From 34-65-8 sp963529855 (GTDB lineage Bacteria; Pseudomonadota; Alphaproteobacteria; Sphingomonadales; Sphingomonadaceae), in assembly GCA_963529855.1 (NCBI GenBank), contig CAURZK010000006.1, positions 1 to 64,000 of the forward strand: a stretch of 64,000 bases of DNA, in the 5' to 3' direction. A program made the translations under genes and the position numbers. The notes beneath the pieces are model-generated. The model worked only from the letters and a program-made list of their open reading frames with translations. It was not told the DNA's origin and did no database searches. This document shows, piece after piece, positions 22,737 to 31,707 of this stretch; position 1 is the stretch's first letter; every line of letters starts with the position of its first letter.

Positions 22737-24221
22737 ATGGCCGCGATCGACCGTATCCGTATGACCCTGATGGCCCCCGTGCTGCTCGCGCTGGCCGCCT
22801 GCGGTGTCGGGGCCGACGATTCGGTGGTCGACATTGCCTATATCGAGGATTCGGAAACGCTGGAGGCGCGGGGCCTGCGGCTGTCGCCCGCCGGGCAGCA
22901 TCTGCGCGCGGCGACGCGGGAGGGGCTGGTCGCGCTGGATGCCGCGGGCGAGGTCGTGCCCGCGATCGCGGAGAGGTGGATCGTCACTGACGACGGGCTC
23001 AGCTACATCTTCCGCCTGCGCAATTCGGAATGGCCGGATGGCGAACCGATCACGTCGCAGGGCGTGCGCGATCAATTGCGTCGCACGATCGACCGGCTCG
23101 AAGGGACGACGCTCGGCCTCGACCTGGCGCAAGTGGCGCAAGTGCGGGCGATGGCGGGGCGCGTGGTTGAAGTGCGGCTGTCCGGTCCGATGCCCGGGTT
23201 CCTGCAACTTCTTGCCCAGCCCGAACTGACGCTCGAGCGCGATGGTCGCGGCACCGGGCCCATGCGCGCCGAGGTGGACGATGGGGTGGTGGAACTCACC
23301 GCATTGCCCCCGCAGGAACGCGGTTTGCCGGAGGTCGAAGGCTGGGCGGATATCGTGCGCACCGTGCGGCTGCGCGCGCTGGCGGCGCAGCGGGCCGTGG
23401 CGGCATTCGATGCGGGCCAGGTCGACCTCGTGCTGGGCGGCACGCTCGCCAACCTGCCGCTCGCGGACACCGGGGCGCTGTCGCGCGGGACTGTGCGTCT
23501 CGACGCCGCAATGGGGCTGTTCGGGCTCGAATTCATGCATGACGACGGTTTCCTGGCCGATGCCGCCAACCGCGAGGCGATTGCGCTGGCGATCGACCGC
23601 GACGACCTGCTCCAGCCGTTCAACATCGGCGGGTGGGTCGCCACGAACCGTATCGTCCCCCCCGAATTGACCGAGGCCGAACGCGGAGCCATTGCGCCCG
23701 AGCGCTGGGCCGAGCTCGCGATCGAGGACCGGCAGGCGCTGGCGGCGGGCCGCGTCGCAGCGTGGGAGGAAGCGAGCGGCGACCCGCTGCTCCTGCGGCT
23801 TTACCTTCCGCCCGGCCCGGGGTCTGACTTGCTGTTCCGCCAGATCGCCGGCGACCTGGCCGCGGCCGGCATTGCGCTGCGGCTGGTCGATCGCCCGGAC
23901 GGGGCGGACCTGGCGCTGAAGGACCGGATGGCCCGGTATGGCGGGTCCCGCTGGTTTCTGAACCAGTTCAATTGCCGCGTGGTGCGCGGCCCCTGCGCGC
24001 CGGAAGCCGACGCCCTGGTCCGCGCCGCCGCCACTGCCCTGACGCGGGAAGAACAGGTCGCCTTGCTGAGCGAAGCCGAATCGGTTCTGCTGGCGCAGAA
24101 CGTGTTCGTACCGCTGGGGGCCCCGATCCGCTGGTCGCTGGCCCGCGCCGGGGTCGAGGGTTTTCAGGAAAACCGCTGGAACATGCATCCCTTGTTCGCG
24201 TTCGCCCAGGCTCCCATTTAA
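22737..24221 (+). CDS. ABC-type peptide-binding lipoprotein (SBP family 5), orphan
   Basis: A protein of 494 residues. A lipoprotein signal ends at LALAAC, then the family-5 binding-protein pattern follows: LREGLVAL-like TREGLVALD, ERWIVTDDGLSYIFRLR, WPDGEPITSQGVRDQL, and late NREAIALAIDRDDLL. It should bind peptides or similar oligomers in the periplasm. No permease or ATPase genes are next to it, so it either serves a distant transporter or acts as a sensor. The ATG at 22737 starts the signal sequence; a TTG at 22719 adds six residues and is less likely. Confidence 0.82.
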   Translation: MAAIDRIRMTLMAPVLLALAACGVGADDSVVDIAYIEDSETLEARGLRLSPAGQHLRAATREGLVALDAAGEVVPAIAERWIVTDDGLSYIFRLRNSEWPDGEPITSQGVRDQLRRTIDRLEGTTLGLDLAQVAQVRAMAGRVVEVRLSGPMPGFLQLLAQPELTLERDGRGTGPMRAEVDDGVVELTALPPQERGLPEVEGWADIVRTVRLRALAAQRAVAAFDAGQVDLVLGGTLANLPLADTGALSRGTVRLDAAMGLFGLEFMHDDGFLADAANREAIALAIDRDDLLQPFNIGGWVATNRIVPPELTEAERGAIAPERWAELAIEDRQALAAGRVAAWEEASGDPLLLRLYLPPGPGSDLLFRQIAGDLAAAGIALRLVDRPDGADLALKDRMARYGGSRWFLNQFNCRVVRGPCAPEADALVRAAATALTREEQVALLSEAESVLLAQNVFVPLGAPIRWSLARAGVEGFQENRWNMHPLFAFAQAPI

Positions 24222-24254
24222 TCATCGCCCCATTTGGGGGGCAGGAGTGCGCCA

Positions 24255-24671
24255 ATGCCCGATCCGATCCGCCCGCAAGCCATGGGGTTCGTGCTGCCGA
24301 CCGGTTCCGACCCGGTCTCGGTGCGCCGCAGGCTCGAAATGCTCGAGCATCTGCTCGAACGCAGTTTCGTAGTTCCGGGTACGCAGTATCGCTTCGGGCT
24401 GGACGGGGTGGTCGGGCTGGTGCCGGTGATCGGCGACCTGGTGACAACTGCGATGGGCGCTTACCTGGTGTGGGAAGCGCGCAACCTGGGCCTGCCGAAA
24501 TGGAAGCTGTGGCGCATGGCCGGCAATGTCGCCTTCGACACGCTGCTGGGCGCAGTGCCGCTGGTCGGCGACGCGGCGGATTTCCTGTTCAAGTCCAACA
24601 CCCGCAACCTGCGCATCGTCAAGCGGCATCTCGACAAGCATCACCCCGCGGCGCGCACGATCGAGGGATAG
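24255..24671 (+). CDS. DUF4112 membrane-associated protein
   Basis: A protein of 138 residues of DUF4112: RRRLEMLEHLLERSFVVPGT, then the paired glycine-rich hydrophobic motifs LDGVVGLVPVIGDLVTT and DTLLGAVPLVGDAADFLFK, and a basic C-terminus. Two hydrophobic hairpins suggest membrane association. The function is unknown. AGGAG lies seven bases before the ATG at 24255. Confidence 0.87.
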   Translation: MPDPIRPQAMGFVLPTGSDPVSVRRRLEMLEHLLERSFVVPGTQYRFGLDGVVGLVPVIGDLVTTAMGAYLVWEARNLGLPKWKLWRMAGNVAFDTLLGAVPLVGDAADFLFKSNTRNLRIVKRHLDKHHPAARTIEG

Positions 24672-24705
24672 TTTCGTTTGTGACCGGTTCGCGCTACGGC
24701 GTGTC

Positions 24706-25497
24706 ATGGCCACCGAAACGACTTACGCCAGCTATCTCGATCTCGATCGCATCCTTGCGGCGCAGCACCCGGTGTCGGGTGCACATGACGAGATGCTCTT
24801 CATCGTCGTTCATCAGGCGAGCGAGCTGTGGCTCAAGCTGTGCCTGCATGAATTGACTGCAGCGCGCGATTGCATAGCCGCCGACGACCTGCGCCCCGCC
24901 TTCAAGATGCTGGCCCGGGTTGCCCGTGCCCAGGGGCAGCTGATCCAGAGCTGGGACGTGCTCAGCACGATGACCCCGCACGACTATTCCACAGTGCGCC
25001 CGCACCTTGGCGGATCGAGCGGGTTCCAGTCCGCCCAGTACCGGATGATGGAATTCGTGCTTGGTGGGCGCAAGCCCGAAATGGTCCGCATGCACGAGGC
25101 GACGCCCGATGTCGCCCGGATGCTGCGCGAAGAACTGGCCCGCCGCAGTATCTATGCCGAAGCGGTACACCTCCTCGCCCGTCGCGGCTTCGCCATTCCT
25201 GCCGGGGTGCTGGCGCGCGACCATGGCGCGGCGTGGGAACATTCGGCCGAGGTGGAAGGTGCCTGGGCCGAAATCTACCGCGACCCGCAGGCACATTGGG
25301 ATTTGTACGAGCTGGCCGAGAAACTGGTCGATCTGGAATACCATTTCCAGCGCTGGCGCTTTGGTCACCTGAAAACGGTCGAACGGATCATCGGCTTCAA
25401 GACCGGCACCGGCGGTACTCGGGGCGTGTCCTATCTCGCCGGCGTGCTGCAACAGGCCTTCTTCCCCGAATTGCTGAGCGTGAGGACCGCGCTGTGA
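24706..25497 (+). CDS. kynA: Tryptophan 2,3-dioxygenase
   Basis: A protein of 263 residues that opens the indole ring of L-tryptophan to N-formylkynurenine with haem iron. MLFIVVHQASELWLKLCLHE, the SGFQSAQYRMMEFVLG block and FGHLKTVERIIGFKTGTGGT (with the haem-ligating histidine) are diagnostic. Its stop overlaps the GTG of kynU, so the two are coupled. The formamidase expected between the two steps (KynB) is not in the window. Confidence 0.95.
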   Translation: MATETTYASYLDLDRILAAQHPVSGAHDEMLFIVVHQASELWLKLCLHELTAARDCIAADDLRPAFKMLARVARAQGQLIQSWDVLSTMTPHDYSTVRPHLGGSSGFQSAQYRMMEFVLGGRKPEMVRMHEATPDVARMLREELARRSIYAEAVHLLARRGFAIPAGVLARDHGAAWEHSAEVEGAWAEIYRDPQAHWDLYELAEKLVDLEYHFQRWRFGHLKTVERIIGFKTGTGGTRGVSYLAGVLQQAFFPELLSVRTAL

Positions 25498-26738
25498 CGG
25501 ATGCCCTGACAGCCAAGGCCGGCGAACTGGACCACGCCGACCCGCTCGGTGGGTATCGCGAGCGCTTCGCCGTGCCCGATGGCGTGATCTACCTCGACGG
25601 AAATTCGCTCGGCGCGCTGCCCGCGGCAACGCCCGCTCGGCTGGCGCAAGTGGTGCGCGGCGAGTGGGGCGAGGGGCTGATCCGCAGCTGGAATCCAGAC
25701 GGGAACGGAGGGGCTGGCTGGATCGACCTGCCCCAGCGGCTTGGCGCGAAGATTGCCCCGCTGGTGGGCGCCGCCCTGCACGAGGTGATCGCGGCCGACA
25801 GCACCAGCGTGAACCTGTTCAAGCTGATCGCTGCCGCGCTCGCGATGAATCCCGGCCGCAAGACCATCCTGAGCGAGCCGGGCAATTTCCCGACCGATCT
25901 CTACATGATTGCCGGGCTTGAGGCGCAGGGTCTGGCGACCCGCCGTCTTGCCCCGCGCGAGGGGCTGGCCGAGGCACTGGATGGGGATGTCGCGCTGCTG
26001 CTGCTCACCCATGTCCATTACAAGACCGGCGCGATGCACGATATGGCCGCGCTGACCAGCGCGGCGCATGCGGCGGGCGCGCTGGTACTGTGGGACCTGT
26101 CGCACAGTGCGGGCGCGCTGCCGGTCCACCTCAACCGGTGCAATGCCGATTTCGCGGTAGGGTGCGGGTACAAGTACCTGAACGGGGGTCCCGGCGCCCC
26201 GGCTTTTGCCTTCGTGGCCGAACGGCACCACGACGCGCTCAGTCAGCCGCTGACCGGCTGGATGGGCCACGCCGCGCCCTTCGCGTTCACGGATGATTAT
26301 GCCCCCGCGCCCGGCGTGGCGCGCCTGCTGTGCGGCACGCCGCCGGTCCTCGGGCTGGCCGCGCTGGAGGTGGGCGTCGATATCGTGGCAGAAATCGGCG
26401 TCGTACGCCTCTACGCCAAGTCACAGGCCTTGTCGGAATTCTTCCGGGAATGCCTGCGCGATCTGGGGGTCGTACTCGAACTCGTCAGCCCGGTCGAACC
26501 GGACCGGCGCGGCAGCCAGTTGTCGTTCCGTCACCCCGATGCCTACGCGCTCAGCCAGGCGCTGATTGCCCGGGGCGTAATCGGCGACTTCCGCGATCCG
26601 GACATCCTGCGCCTGGGTTTCGCCCCGGCATACCTGCGCTTTGCAGACATGGCGGCCGCGGCCCATCATCTGGCGCAGGTGCTGGCAGGGCAGGAATGGC
26701 GCCGGGAAGAATTCGCGCGGCGCGCCGCCGTTACCTGA
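25494..26738 (+). CDS. kynU: Kynureninase
   Basis: A protein of 414 residues, PLP-dependent, cleaving kynurenine to anthranilate and alanine. YLDGNSLGALP at the start, ADSTSVNLFKLI, VLWDLSHSAGALPV and the lysine motif FAVGCGYKYLNGGPGAP identify it. The start is a GTG at 25494 overlapping the kynA stop (GTGA). With kynA it forms the upper part of the anthranilate route of tryptophan breakdown. Confidence 0.94.
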   Translation: MTDALTAKAGELDHADPLGGYRERFAVPDGVIYLDGNSLGALPAATPARLAQVVRGEWGEGLIRSWNPDGNGGAGWIDLPQRLGAKIAPLVGAALHEVIAADSTSVNLFKLIAAALAMNPGRKTILSEPGNFPTDLYMIAGLEAQGLATRRLAPREGLAEALDGDVALLLLTHVHYKTGAMHDMAALTSAAHAAGALVLWDLSHSAGALPVHLNRCNADFAVGCGYKYLNGGPGAPAFAFVAERHHDALSQPLTGWMGHAAPFAFTDDYAPAPGVARLLCGTPPVLGLAALEVGVDIVAEIGVVRLYAKSQALSEFFRECLRDLGVVLELVSPVEPDRRGSQLSFRHPDAYALSQALIARGVIGDFRDPDILRLGFAPAYLRFADMAAAAHHLAQVLAGQEWRREEFARRAAVT

Positions 26739-26756
26739 CGTTTGTTCCGCAGCCGG

Positions 26757-27200
26757 TCACGCCACCCGCGGCAGATGATCCGGCAATGTGCCATCGGCGA
26801 GCGGGTAAAGCTCGGTATTTTCGCGGTCGATCCGGGTGCCGAGCGCGCTTAGCACGGCGGCGGTTTCGGTGCGAAACCCTTCCGGATTCGCAAGGATCGC
26901 GGTGGCGGAACGCCAACGGGCCGCGAACTCGCCATATACCTTCGCCAGCCCGCCCATTTCCTGCATGAAACGCCGTGCGGTATCGGCCACGGCCGGATCG
27001 CTCGATGCGCGAAGCTGCGGGTAGAGCGCCCGATCCTCGGCAGCGAGATGCAGGTTCAGCACGCCGGTCAGCTTGGCCAGCCGCGTGGGGGCCAGCGCGC
27101 CCTCGGCTTGCGTGGTAAGGCTGCTCTGCGCCGCGGTCAGGTCGCTTGCCAGGGCGAGAATGGCGTCGTGCTGGCGGCGCAGATTGGCTGATCGGCTCAT
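26757..27200 (-). CDS. Hemerythrin HHE domain protein
   Basis: A protein of 147 residues, all helical. Metal-binding-type residues occur in NLRRQHDAILALA, LNLHLAAEDRALYPQLR and DRENTELYPLADG, the arrangement of bacterial HHE domains that bind oxygen, nitric oxide or iron. The ATG at 27200 begins MSRSANL and is preferred to a start 69 bases upstream, which would add an unconserved basic tail. It converges with kynU. Confidence 0.83.
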   Translation of the reverse strand: MSRSANLRRQHDAILALASDLTAAQSSLTTQAEGALAPTRLAKLTGVLNLHLAAEDRALYPQLRASSDPAVADTARRFMQEMGGLAKVYGEFAARWRSATAILANPEGFRTETAAVLSALGTRIDRENTELYPLADGTLPDHLPRVA

Positions 27201-27256
27201 AACGTGGATGCTTTCAAAAGAGTTGACCACCCCTAGACCCGCGCCTGCCCTGCGAA

Positions 27257-27287
27257 CCTTAACGGACATGGTTGACCGACCTTAACG
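27257..27287. repeat. Direct repeat CCTTAACG upstream of the hemerythrin gene
   Basis: Two copies of CCTTAACG (27257-27264 and 27280-27287), 23 bases apart, lie between the hemerythrin start and the HNH gene end. On the minus strand they read CGTTAAGG, which contains half of a CtrA-like TTAA site. A regulatory role is only a guess. Confidence 0.25.
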
Positions 27288-27308
27288 ATCCTCGGGGGGC
27301 GATCGGTG

Positions 27309-27338
27309 AAAAGGCGGCTGGGTAGGGGGCCCGCCGCC
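27309..27338 (-). terminator. Putative terminator of the HNH endonuclease gene
   Basis: On the minus strand GGCGGC (27338-27333) pairs with GCCGCC (27318-27313), followed by TTTT (27312-27309), 24 bases after the HNH stop. The 14-base loop is large, so efficiency is uncertain. Confidence 0.45.
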
Positions 27339-27361
27339 GGTGCGGGGCCATGGACTTGCCG

Positions 27362-28006
27362 CTATTCTTCCAGCTCGATGTCCCAATAAAGCCAGTCACG
27401 CCAGGTTTCGTGGAGGTAGTTCGGCGGGAATTGCCGGCCGTGCTGTTGCAGCTGCCAGTGGGTGGGACGAATGGGCTGGCAATGCAGCACCATCTGCGCC
27501 TGTTTGGGCGTGCGGCCACCCTTCTTCATGTTGCAGGGCGCGCAAGCGGTGGCGATGTTTTCCCAGGTCGTACGGCCGCCCAGGCGGCGGGGGACGACGT
27601 GGTCGAAGGTCAGGTGGTGGGTGTCGCCACAATACTGGCAGGCGAACCGGTCGCGCAGGAACAGGTTGAAGCGGGTGAAGGCGGGGAATTCGCTTGGGCG
27701 AACATATTGCTTGAGCGCGATGACGCTCGGGATCTTCATGTCGAGGCTGGGGCTGTGCACCTCGCGCTCGTAAGTCGCGACCACGTCGACCCTGTCGAGG
27801 AAGATCGCCTTGATCGCCGTTTGCCACGGCCACAGGCTGAGGGGGTAGTAGGAGAGCGGCGTGTAATCCGCATTGAGAACCAGGGAGGGGCACGACGCCA
27901 GATTGCGCGTCGGATCCTCCACCGTACTTCGAACCCGGTGCATCCTCTCGATCAGATCGGCTCTGAACACGTCGACGTTCCTCCCTGATTGGGCTGAATT
28001 GGCCAT
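27362..28006 (-). CDS. HNH endonuclease
   Basis: A protein of 214 residues. The HNH core is RFACQYCGDTHHLTFDHVVP followed by RRLGGRTTWENIATACAPCN and KKGG, with two CxxC pairs for zinc and the D-H of the catalytic motif. An N-terminal region (LVLNADYTPLSYYPLSLWPW) is typical of the chromosomal HNH family present in most Alphaproteobacteria. It is probably not a homing enzyme. Its biological substrate is unknown. Confidence 0.9.
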   Translation of the reverse strand: MANSAQSGRNVDVFRADLIERMHRVRSTVEDPTRNLASCPSLVLNADYTPLSYYPLSLWPWQTAIKAIFLDRVDVVATYEREVHSPSLDMKIPSVIALKQYVRPSEFPAFTRFNLFLRDRFACQYCGDTHHLTFDHVVPRRLGGRTTWENIATACAPCNMKKGGRTPKQAQMVLHCQPIRPTHWQLQQHGRQFPPNYLHETWRDWLYWDIELEE

Positions 28007-28301
28007 TTGCAGAGTTTGGCGTCAACCCGGTTACAGACAGGCTATCCACAGGGGTGTCCACGCCGATGCGCGTTGGTCACACCTCGATCGCGGGCGAAAT
28101 CGATTTCCTACTCGCCCGGGGCTGTGCCACGGTCATGGCCATGCCGGTCATGACGCCCGCCTGCGCCGATCGCGGCCCTCCATGCCTGGAAGTCCACACC
28201 GTGGCGTGGTGTTTGGCATTCAAGCTGTTGATATCGCATGGCTTTATGACGAACGGCACAGTTTTTCAATGCGGATCCAGCGTGACACGGGGCAGGCCTG
28301 G

Positions 28302-29147
28302 ATGACTATCATCACCCGCTTTGCCCCCAGCCCGAACGGGCCGCTCCATCTGGGCCATGCCTACTCCGCCATCGTCGCGCACGATCTGGCGGCGGCGCAC
28401 GGTGGCCGGTTCCTGCTGCGGATCGAGGATATCGATGGCGCGCGCTCCAGGCCCGAACTGGCCGCGCAATTCCGTTCCGACCTCGCCTGGCTTGGTCTTG
28501 CATGGGACGAAGTGCCTGCGCAGTCGATTCGCCTCGCCAGCTATGCCGCGGCAGCCGAGCGCCTGCGCGCGCAAGGGCTGCTCTATCCCTGTTCGTGCAC
28601 CCGGGCCGAGCTCGCCGCGCAAGCGCGGGAAACCGGCCCGGAAGGCCCGATCTACTCCGGTCGCTGCCGCGTGAACGGACCGGTGCCGGGCCGGGCCGTC
28701 GCCTGGCGACTCGACATGGCCCAGGCCGTGGCGCGGAGCGGACCGCTGATTTGGCACGACGCGCGCGCGGGCGAACAGGTCGCGCGGCCCGAACTGCTTG
28801 GCGACGTGGTGCTGGTGCGCAAGGACGAGCCTGCCAGCTATCATCTCGCCGCGACGCTCGACGATGCGGCCGACGGGGTGACGCTGGTGACGCGGGGGGC
28901 GGACCTCTTCGCTGCCAGCCATGTGCATCGACTGCTGCAAGCACTGCTCGGGTTACCGGTGCCCCGCTGGCACCACCATGCACTGCTGGTCGACAGTGCC
29001 GGGCAGAAGCTGGCCAAGCGACGCGGCTCTGGCGAGGCGGGATTCGGGCTTGCCGAACGCAGGCTGGCGGGGGCGGACGGGCATGCCTTGGCAAATGATC
29101 TGCGGGCGGGTCGATTCCCCTCTGGTATACAGCTCGGGAAGGACTAG
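28302..29147 (+). CDS. gluQ: Glutamyl-Q tRNA(Asp) synthetase
   Basis: A protein of 281 residues, a truncated class I glutamyl-tRNA synthetase without anticodon-binding domain, which glutamylates queuosine in tRNA-Asp. TRFAPSPNGPLHLGHAYSAI holds the HIGH signature, LLYPCSCTRAEL the zinc-site region and KLAKRRGS the KMSKS-like motif. The ATG at 28302 starts right before the first conserved strand; an ATG at 28269 is possible. The 295 bases between this gene and the HNH gene show no convincing gene. Confidence 0.92.
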   Translation: MTIITRFAPSPNGPLHLGHAYSAIVAHDLAAAHGGRFLLRIEDIDGARSRPELAAQFRSDLAWLGLAWDEVPAQSIRLASYAAAAERLRAQGLLYPCSCTRAELAAQARETGPEGPIYSGRCRVNGPVPGRAVAWRLDMAQAVARSGPLIWHDARAGEQVARPELLGDVVLVRKDEPASYHLAATLDDAADGVTLVTRGADLFAASHVHRLLQALLGLPVPRWHHHALLVDSAGQKLAKRRGSGEAGFGLAERRLAGADGHALANDLRAGRFPSGIQLGKD

Positions 29148-29156
29148 ATTGGGTCC

Positions 29157-29387
29157 ATGACCACATTCCTCGTCATCGTGCTCGTGGTGCTCATGGCACT
29201 CGTCGTCTATTCGCTCGTTCGCGGCATCGTCGCGTTCATGAAAAGCACCAAGATGGACCTGGAACGCGGCGAGGGTACCGGCGCGAGCGAGATGCAGCTG
29301 CTGCAGAACAAGATGATGTTCGCGCGCATCAAGTATCAGGCGCTGGCCGTGCTGGTCGTTGCCGTGCTGCTCGCCGCGACGCGCTGA
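29157..29387 (+). CDS. HIG1-domain twin-transmembrane protein
   Basis: A protein of 76 residues with two membrane spans (FLVIVLVVLMALVVYSLVRG and ALAVLVVAVLLAATR) flanking a loop with NKMMFARIKYQALA, the HIG1 motif found in proteins that associate with cytochrome oxidase. It lies nine bases after gluQ and eight before the cobalamin gene, so these are probably one transcript. Confidence 0.85.
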   Translation: MTTFLVIVLVVLMALVVYSLVRGIVAFMKSTKMDLERGEGTGASEMQLLQNKMMFARIKYQALAVLVVAVLLAATR

Positions 29388-29394
29388 TCCACTC

Positions 29395-29988
29395 TTGGTC
29401 AAGCTGAACAAGATCTACACCCGTACGGGTGATGACGGCACCACGGGCCTCGTCGACGGTTCGCGCTGCCCCAAGCACGCGGCCCGGATCGAGGCGATCG
29501 GCGCGGTGGATGAGGCGAACAGTGCGATCGGACTGGCCGCAACGCTCGTTGCTGGTGCGGCGCATCGCAGCGCTGAGGCTGCGGGTTATGCAAATGCCCT
29601 TCATCGCATCCAGAACGACATGTTCGACCTTGGTGCCGACCTCGCGACACCCGGCGACGACTTCGAGCCGGGCGAGATGACACTGCGGATCGTACCCGCG
29701 CAGGCGACCTGGCTGGAAACCCAGATCGACACGCTCAACGAACGGCTCGAGCCTCTCGCCAGCTTCGTCTTGCCGGGCGGTCGAGAAGAAGCGGCGCGCA
29801 CGCACATGGCACGTGCCTCGGTGCGGCGGGCGGAGCGAGCGATGACGGCACTGGCCGCGGTCGAGCCGGTCAACCCGGCCGCGCTCGCTTACGTAAACCG
29901 GCTGTCTGATTACCTGTTCTGCCTGGCGCGTGTGTTCAACGACGATGGCCGTACCGACGTGAAATGGGTTCCCGGCGCAAATCGCTGA
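29395..29988 (+). CDS. Cob(I)yrinic acid a,c-diamide adenosyltransferase, PduO type
   Basis: A protein of 197 residues that transfers adenosyl from ATP to cobalamin. The start VKLNKIYTRTGDDGTTGL is the nucleotide-binding signature, RIEAIGAVDEANSAIG and RIQNDMFDLGADLATP follow, and ARASVRRAERAM carries the ATP-binding arginines. The start codon is a TTG at 29395, because all homologues begin at MVKLNKIYTRTG and no ATG is near. It follows the HIG1 gene by seven bases. Confidence 0.92.
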   Translation: MVKLNKIYTRTGDDGTTGLVDGSRCPKHAARIEAIGAVDEANSAIGLAATLVAGAAHRSAEAAGYANALHRIQNDMFDLGADLATPGDDFEPGEMTLRIVPAQATWLETQIDTLNERLEPLASFVLPGGREEAARTHMARASVRRAERAMTALAAVEPVNPAALAYVNRLSDYLFCLARVFNDDGRTDVKWVPGANR

Positions 29989-30059
29989 ACCGGGGCTTTC
30001 CAGCCGCAAATCCGCCCGCTAACACCCCGCCCTCGCTGCATCTGCGAAAGGATTGTGCA

Positions 30060-30929
30060 TTGCAGAAAGTCGCCGTGATCGGGGCTGGCCAGATGGGATC
30101 GGGGATCGCGCAGGTCATCGCCCAACATGGCATCGACGTGCTGTTGTCAGATGTCGACGTTGCCCGCGCCAGTGCGGCGCGCGATGGCATTGACCGTGCC
30201 TTCCGCAAACTGGTCGACAAGGGCAAGCTCGAGATAGCTGCGGCAGAAGCCGCAATGGCGCGCATCACCGCGATCGGCGACTATTCACCGATGGCCGAAG
30301 CTGACCTGATCATCGAAGCCGCTACCGAGCGGGAGGAGATCAAGCAGCGCATCTTCGAAAGCGCGGGCAAGGTCCTTGCGGCCGATGCGATCATCGCATC
30401 GAACACCAGTTCGATTCCCATTACTCGCATGGCCAACCACGCGCCCGATCCGGCGCGGTTCATCGGGCTCCACTTCTTCAATCCCGTACCGGTAATGCAG
30501 CTGATCGAGGTCATCCCGGGCCTGGCGACTGCGCAGGATACTACCGATCGGATCGTCACATTCGCCCGTGAATTGGGCAAGGAAGTGGTGTTGAGCCAGG
30601 ACGAGCCCGGGTTCGTCGTCAACCGCATTCTGCTGCCGATGATCAACGAGGCGGTGTTCGTCCTGGGGCAGGGCACGGCGGGGATCGAGGATATCGACAA
30701 GGGCATACGGCTCGGCCTCAATCACCCGATGGGGCCGCTGCAACTGGCCGATTTCGTCGGGCTCGACACGTGTCTCGAGATCATCACGGTGCTGTACAAG
30801 ACCACGCGTGACAGCAAGTACCGCCCGGCGCCGCTTTTGGTGAAATACGTCGAGGCAGGGTGGCTTGGGCGCAAGACGGGCAGGGGCTTCTACGACTACG
30901 CCGGCGAAACGCCTGTCCCGACGCGTTGA
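30060..30929 (+). CDS. 3-hydroxybutyryl-CoA dehydrogenase
   Basis: A protein of 289 residues. The NAD-binding motif VAVIGAGQMGSGIAQ is at the N-terminus; ASNTSSIPITRMA and FIGLHFFNPVPVMQLIEVI hold catalytic residues, and LGLNHPMGPLQLADFVGLD is the C-terminal dimer domain. It oxidises 3-hydroxybutyryl-CoA in beta-oxidation or butanoate metabolism. The start codon is a TTG at 30060 with AAAGGA seven bases upstream; no ATG exists before the first strand. Confidence 0.92.
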   Translation: MQKVAVIGAGQMGSGIAQVIAQHGIDVLLSDVDVARASAARDGIDRAFRKLVDKGKLEIAAAEAAMARITAIGDYSPMAEADLIIEAATEREEIKQRIFESAGKVLAADAIIASNTSSIPITRMANHAPDPARFIGLHFFNPVPVMQLIEVIPGLATAQDTTDRIVTFARELGKEVVLSQDEPGFVVNRILLPMINEAVFVLGQGTAGIEDIDKGIRLGLNHPMGPLQLADFVGLDTCLEIITVLYKTTRDSKYRPAPLLVKYVEAGWLGRKTGRGFYDYAGETPVPTR

Positions 30930-30983
30930 ATCGCGGGAACATCGGCGGGCCCGGCGCCGTTGGGCGGTGGAAGGAGAATTCCC

Positions 30984-31286
30984 ATGAACCGCCCCGATGA
31001 TCTTCCCCCCGAAACGCATAACGACGAACAGGACGACGAGCGCAGCCAGGCACAGACCGTCGCGCAGGAGGCTCGCGGCGAGCCGGGCTCCAGTCCTACG
31101 GAAAGCCGCAAGCCGCGCGATCCCGATGGTGGGTCCGAGCAGGATGTCGTCGACCATATGCGCGACATGGAAAGCTCTGGCCGGATCGACATGGACGCCT
31201 TCCGTGGTGAACCCAATCATGACGACAATGTCGACAAGTATGGTCCGGGCCATGATGACGACGAGCTGCGCGGCGACGGATCCTGA
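30984..31286 (+). CDS. Acidic low-complexity hypothetical protein
   Basis: A protein of 100 residues, strongly hydrophilic and rich in Asp, Glu, Gly and Pro (MNRPDDLPPETHNDEQDDER at the start, EQDVVDHMRDMESSGRIDM in the middle, closing with alternating D and G). It has no membrane segment or cysteine and is probably disordered. AAGGAG lies seven bases before the ATG. I do not recognise a family; the segment GRIDMDAFRGEPNHDD resembles short stress-related sphingomonad proteins, but this is not firm. Confidence 0.65.
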   Translation: MNRPDDLPPETHNDEQDDERSQAQTVAQEARGEPGSSPTESRKPRDPDGGSEQDVVDHMRDMESSGRIDMDAFRGEPNHDDNVDKYGPGHDDDELRGDGS

Positions 31287-31298
31287 CGCCCCGGCGTA

Positions 31299-31682
31299 TC
31301 AGTCGACGAATTTGACCTTGCCATCGACCATGATGAAAGGTCGGCCGGTTACGACATCTGGATGAAGCGCTGGGCCGGGCGCGGGATTGTTCCCTTCCGG
31401 TCCAGCAGTTATTTCAGGCTCGGTTCGGTCAAGGCGAATGTCTTTGCCGGTACTGGCGGCAGGCCGATGTACGCTTGGCTGCATGCGCGTTGCCAGAGTG
31501 TTCGTCGCGGGCTCTGGTCGAGGTTTGGTCTCGCCGCCGGCTTGCTGATGGACAATCTGATCGGCGGTATTGCTGATCAGGCCGCCATTTTGTTCGTCGC
31601 CCACAAGGTGCGCGGCGCCCATTGCCATCAGCGCTACAAAGGCGAGCGCCATCCAGCGCGAGCGAAAAACCGGCGAATCCAT
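31299..31682 (-). CDS. Hypothetical protein with N-terminal signal anchor
   Basis: A protein of 127 residues. Residues 8-27 form one hydrophobic segment (WMALAFVALMAMGAAHLVG), followed by a hydrophilic, proline-rich periplasmic part ending RPFIMVDGKVKFVD. No family is recognised. It follows mutS on the same strand by 25 bases and converges with the acidic protein gene. Confidence 0.6.
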   Translation of the reverse strand: MDSPVFRSRWMALAFVALMAMGAAHLVGDEQNGGLISNTADQIVHQQAGGETKPRPEPATNTLATRMQPSVHRPAASTGKDIRLDRTEPEITAGPEGNNPAPGPALHPDVVTGRPFIMVDGKVKFVD

Positions 31683-31707
31683 GGCCGCCTACCTAGAGGC
31701 CGCGCGG

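Noticed and set aside
28042..28050. DnaA-box-like CTATCCACA
   Set aside because: A single site with one mismatch and no AT-rich unwinding region or further boxes, so no origin.
28054..28305. 83-codon frame between the HNH and gluQ genes
   Set aside because: No ribosome binding site, GTG start, composition unlike the neighbours and overlap with the gluQ start.
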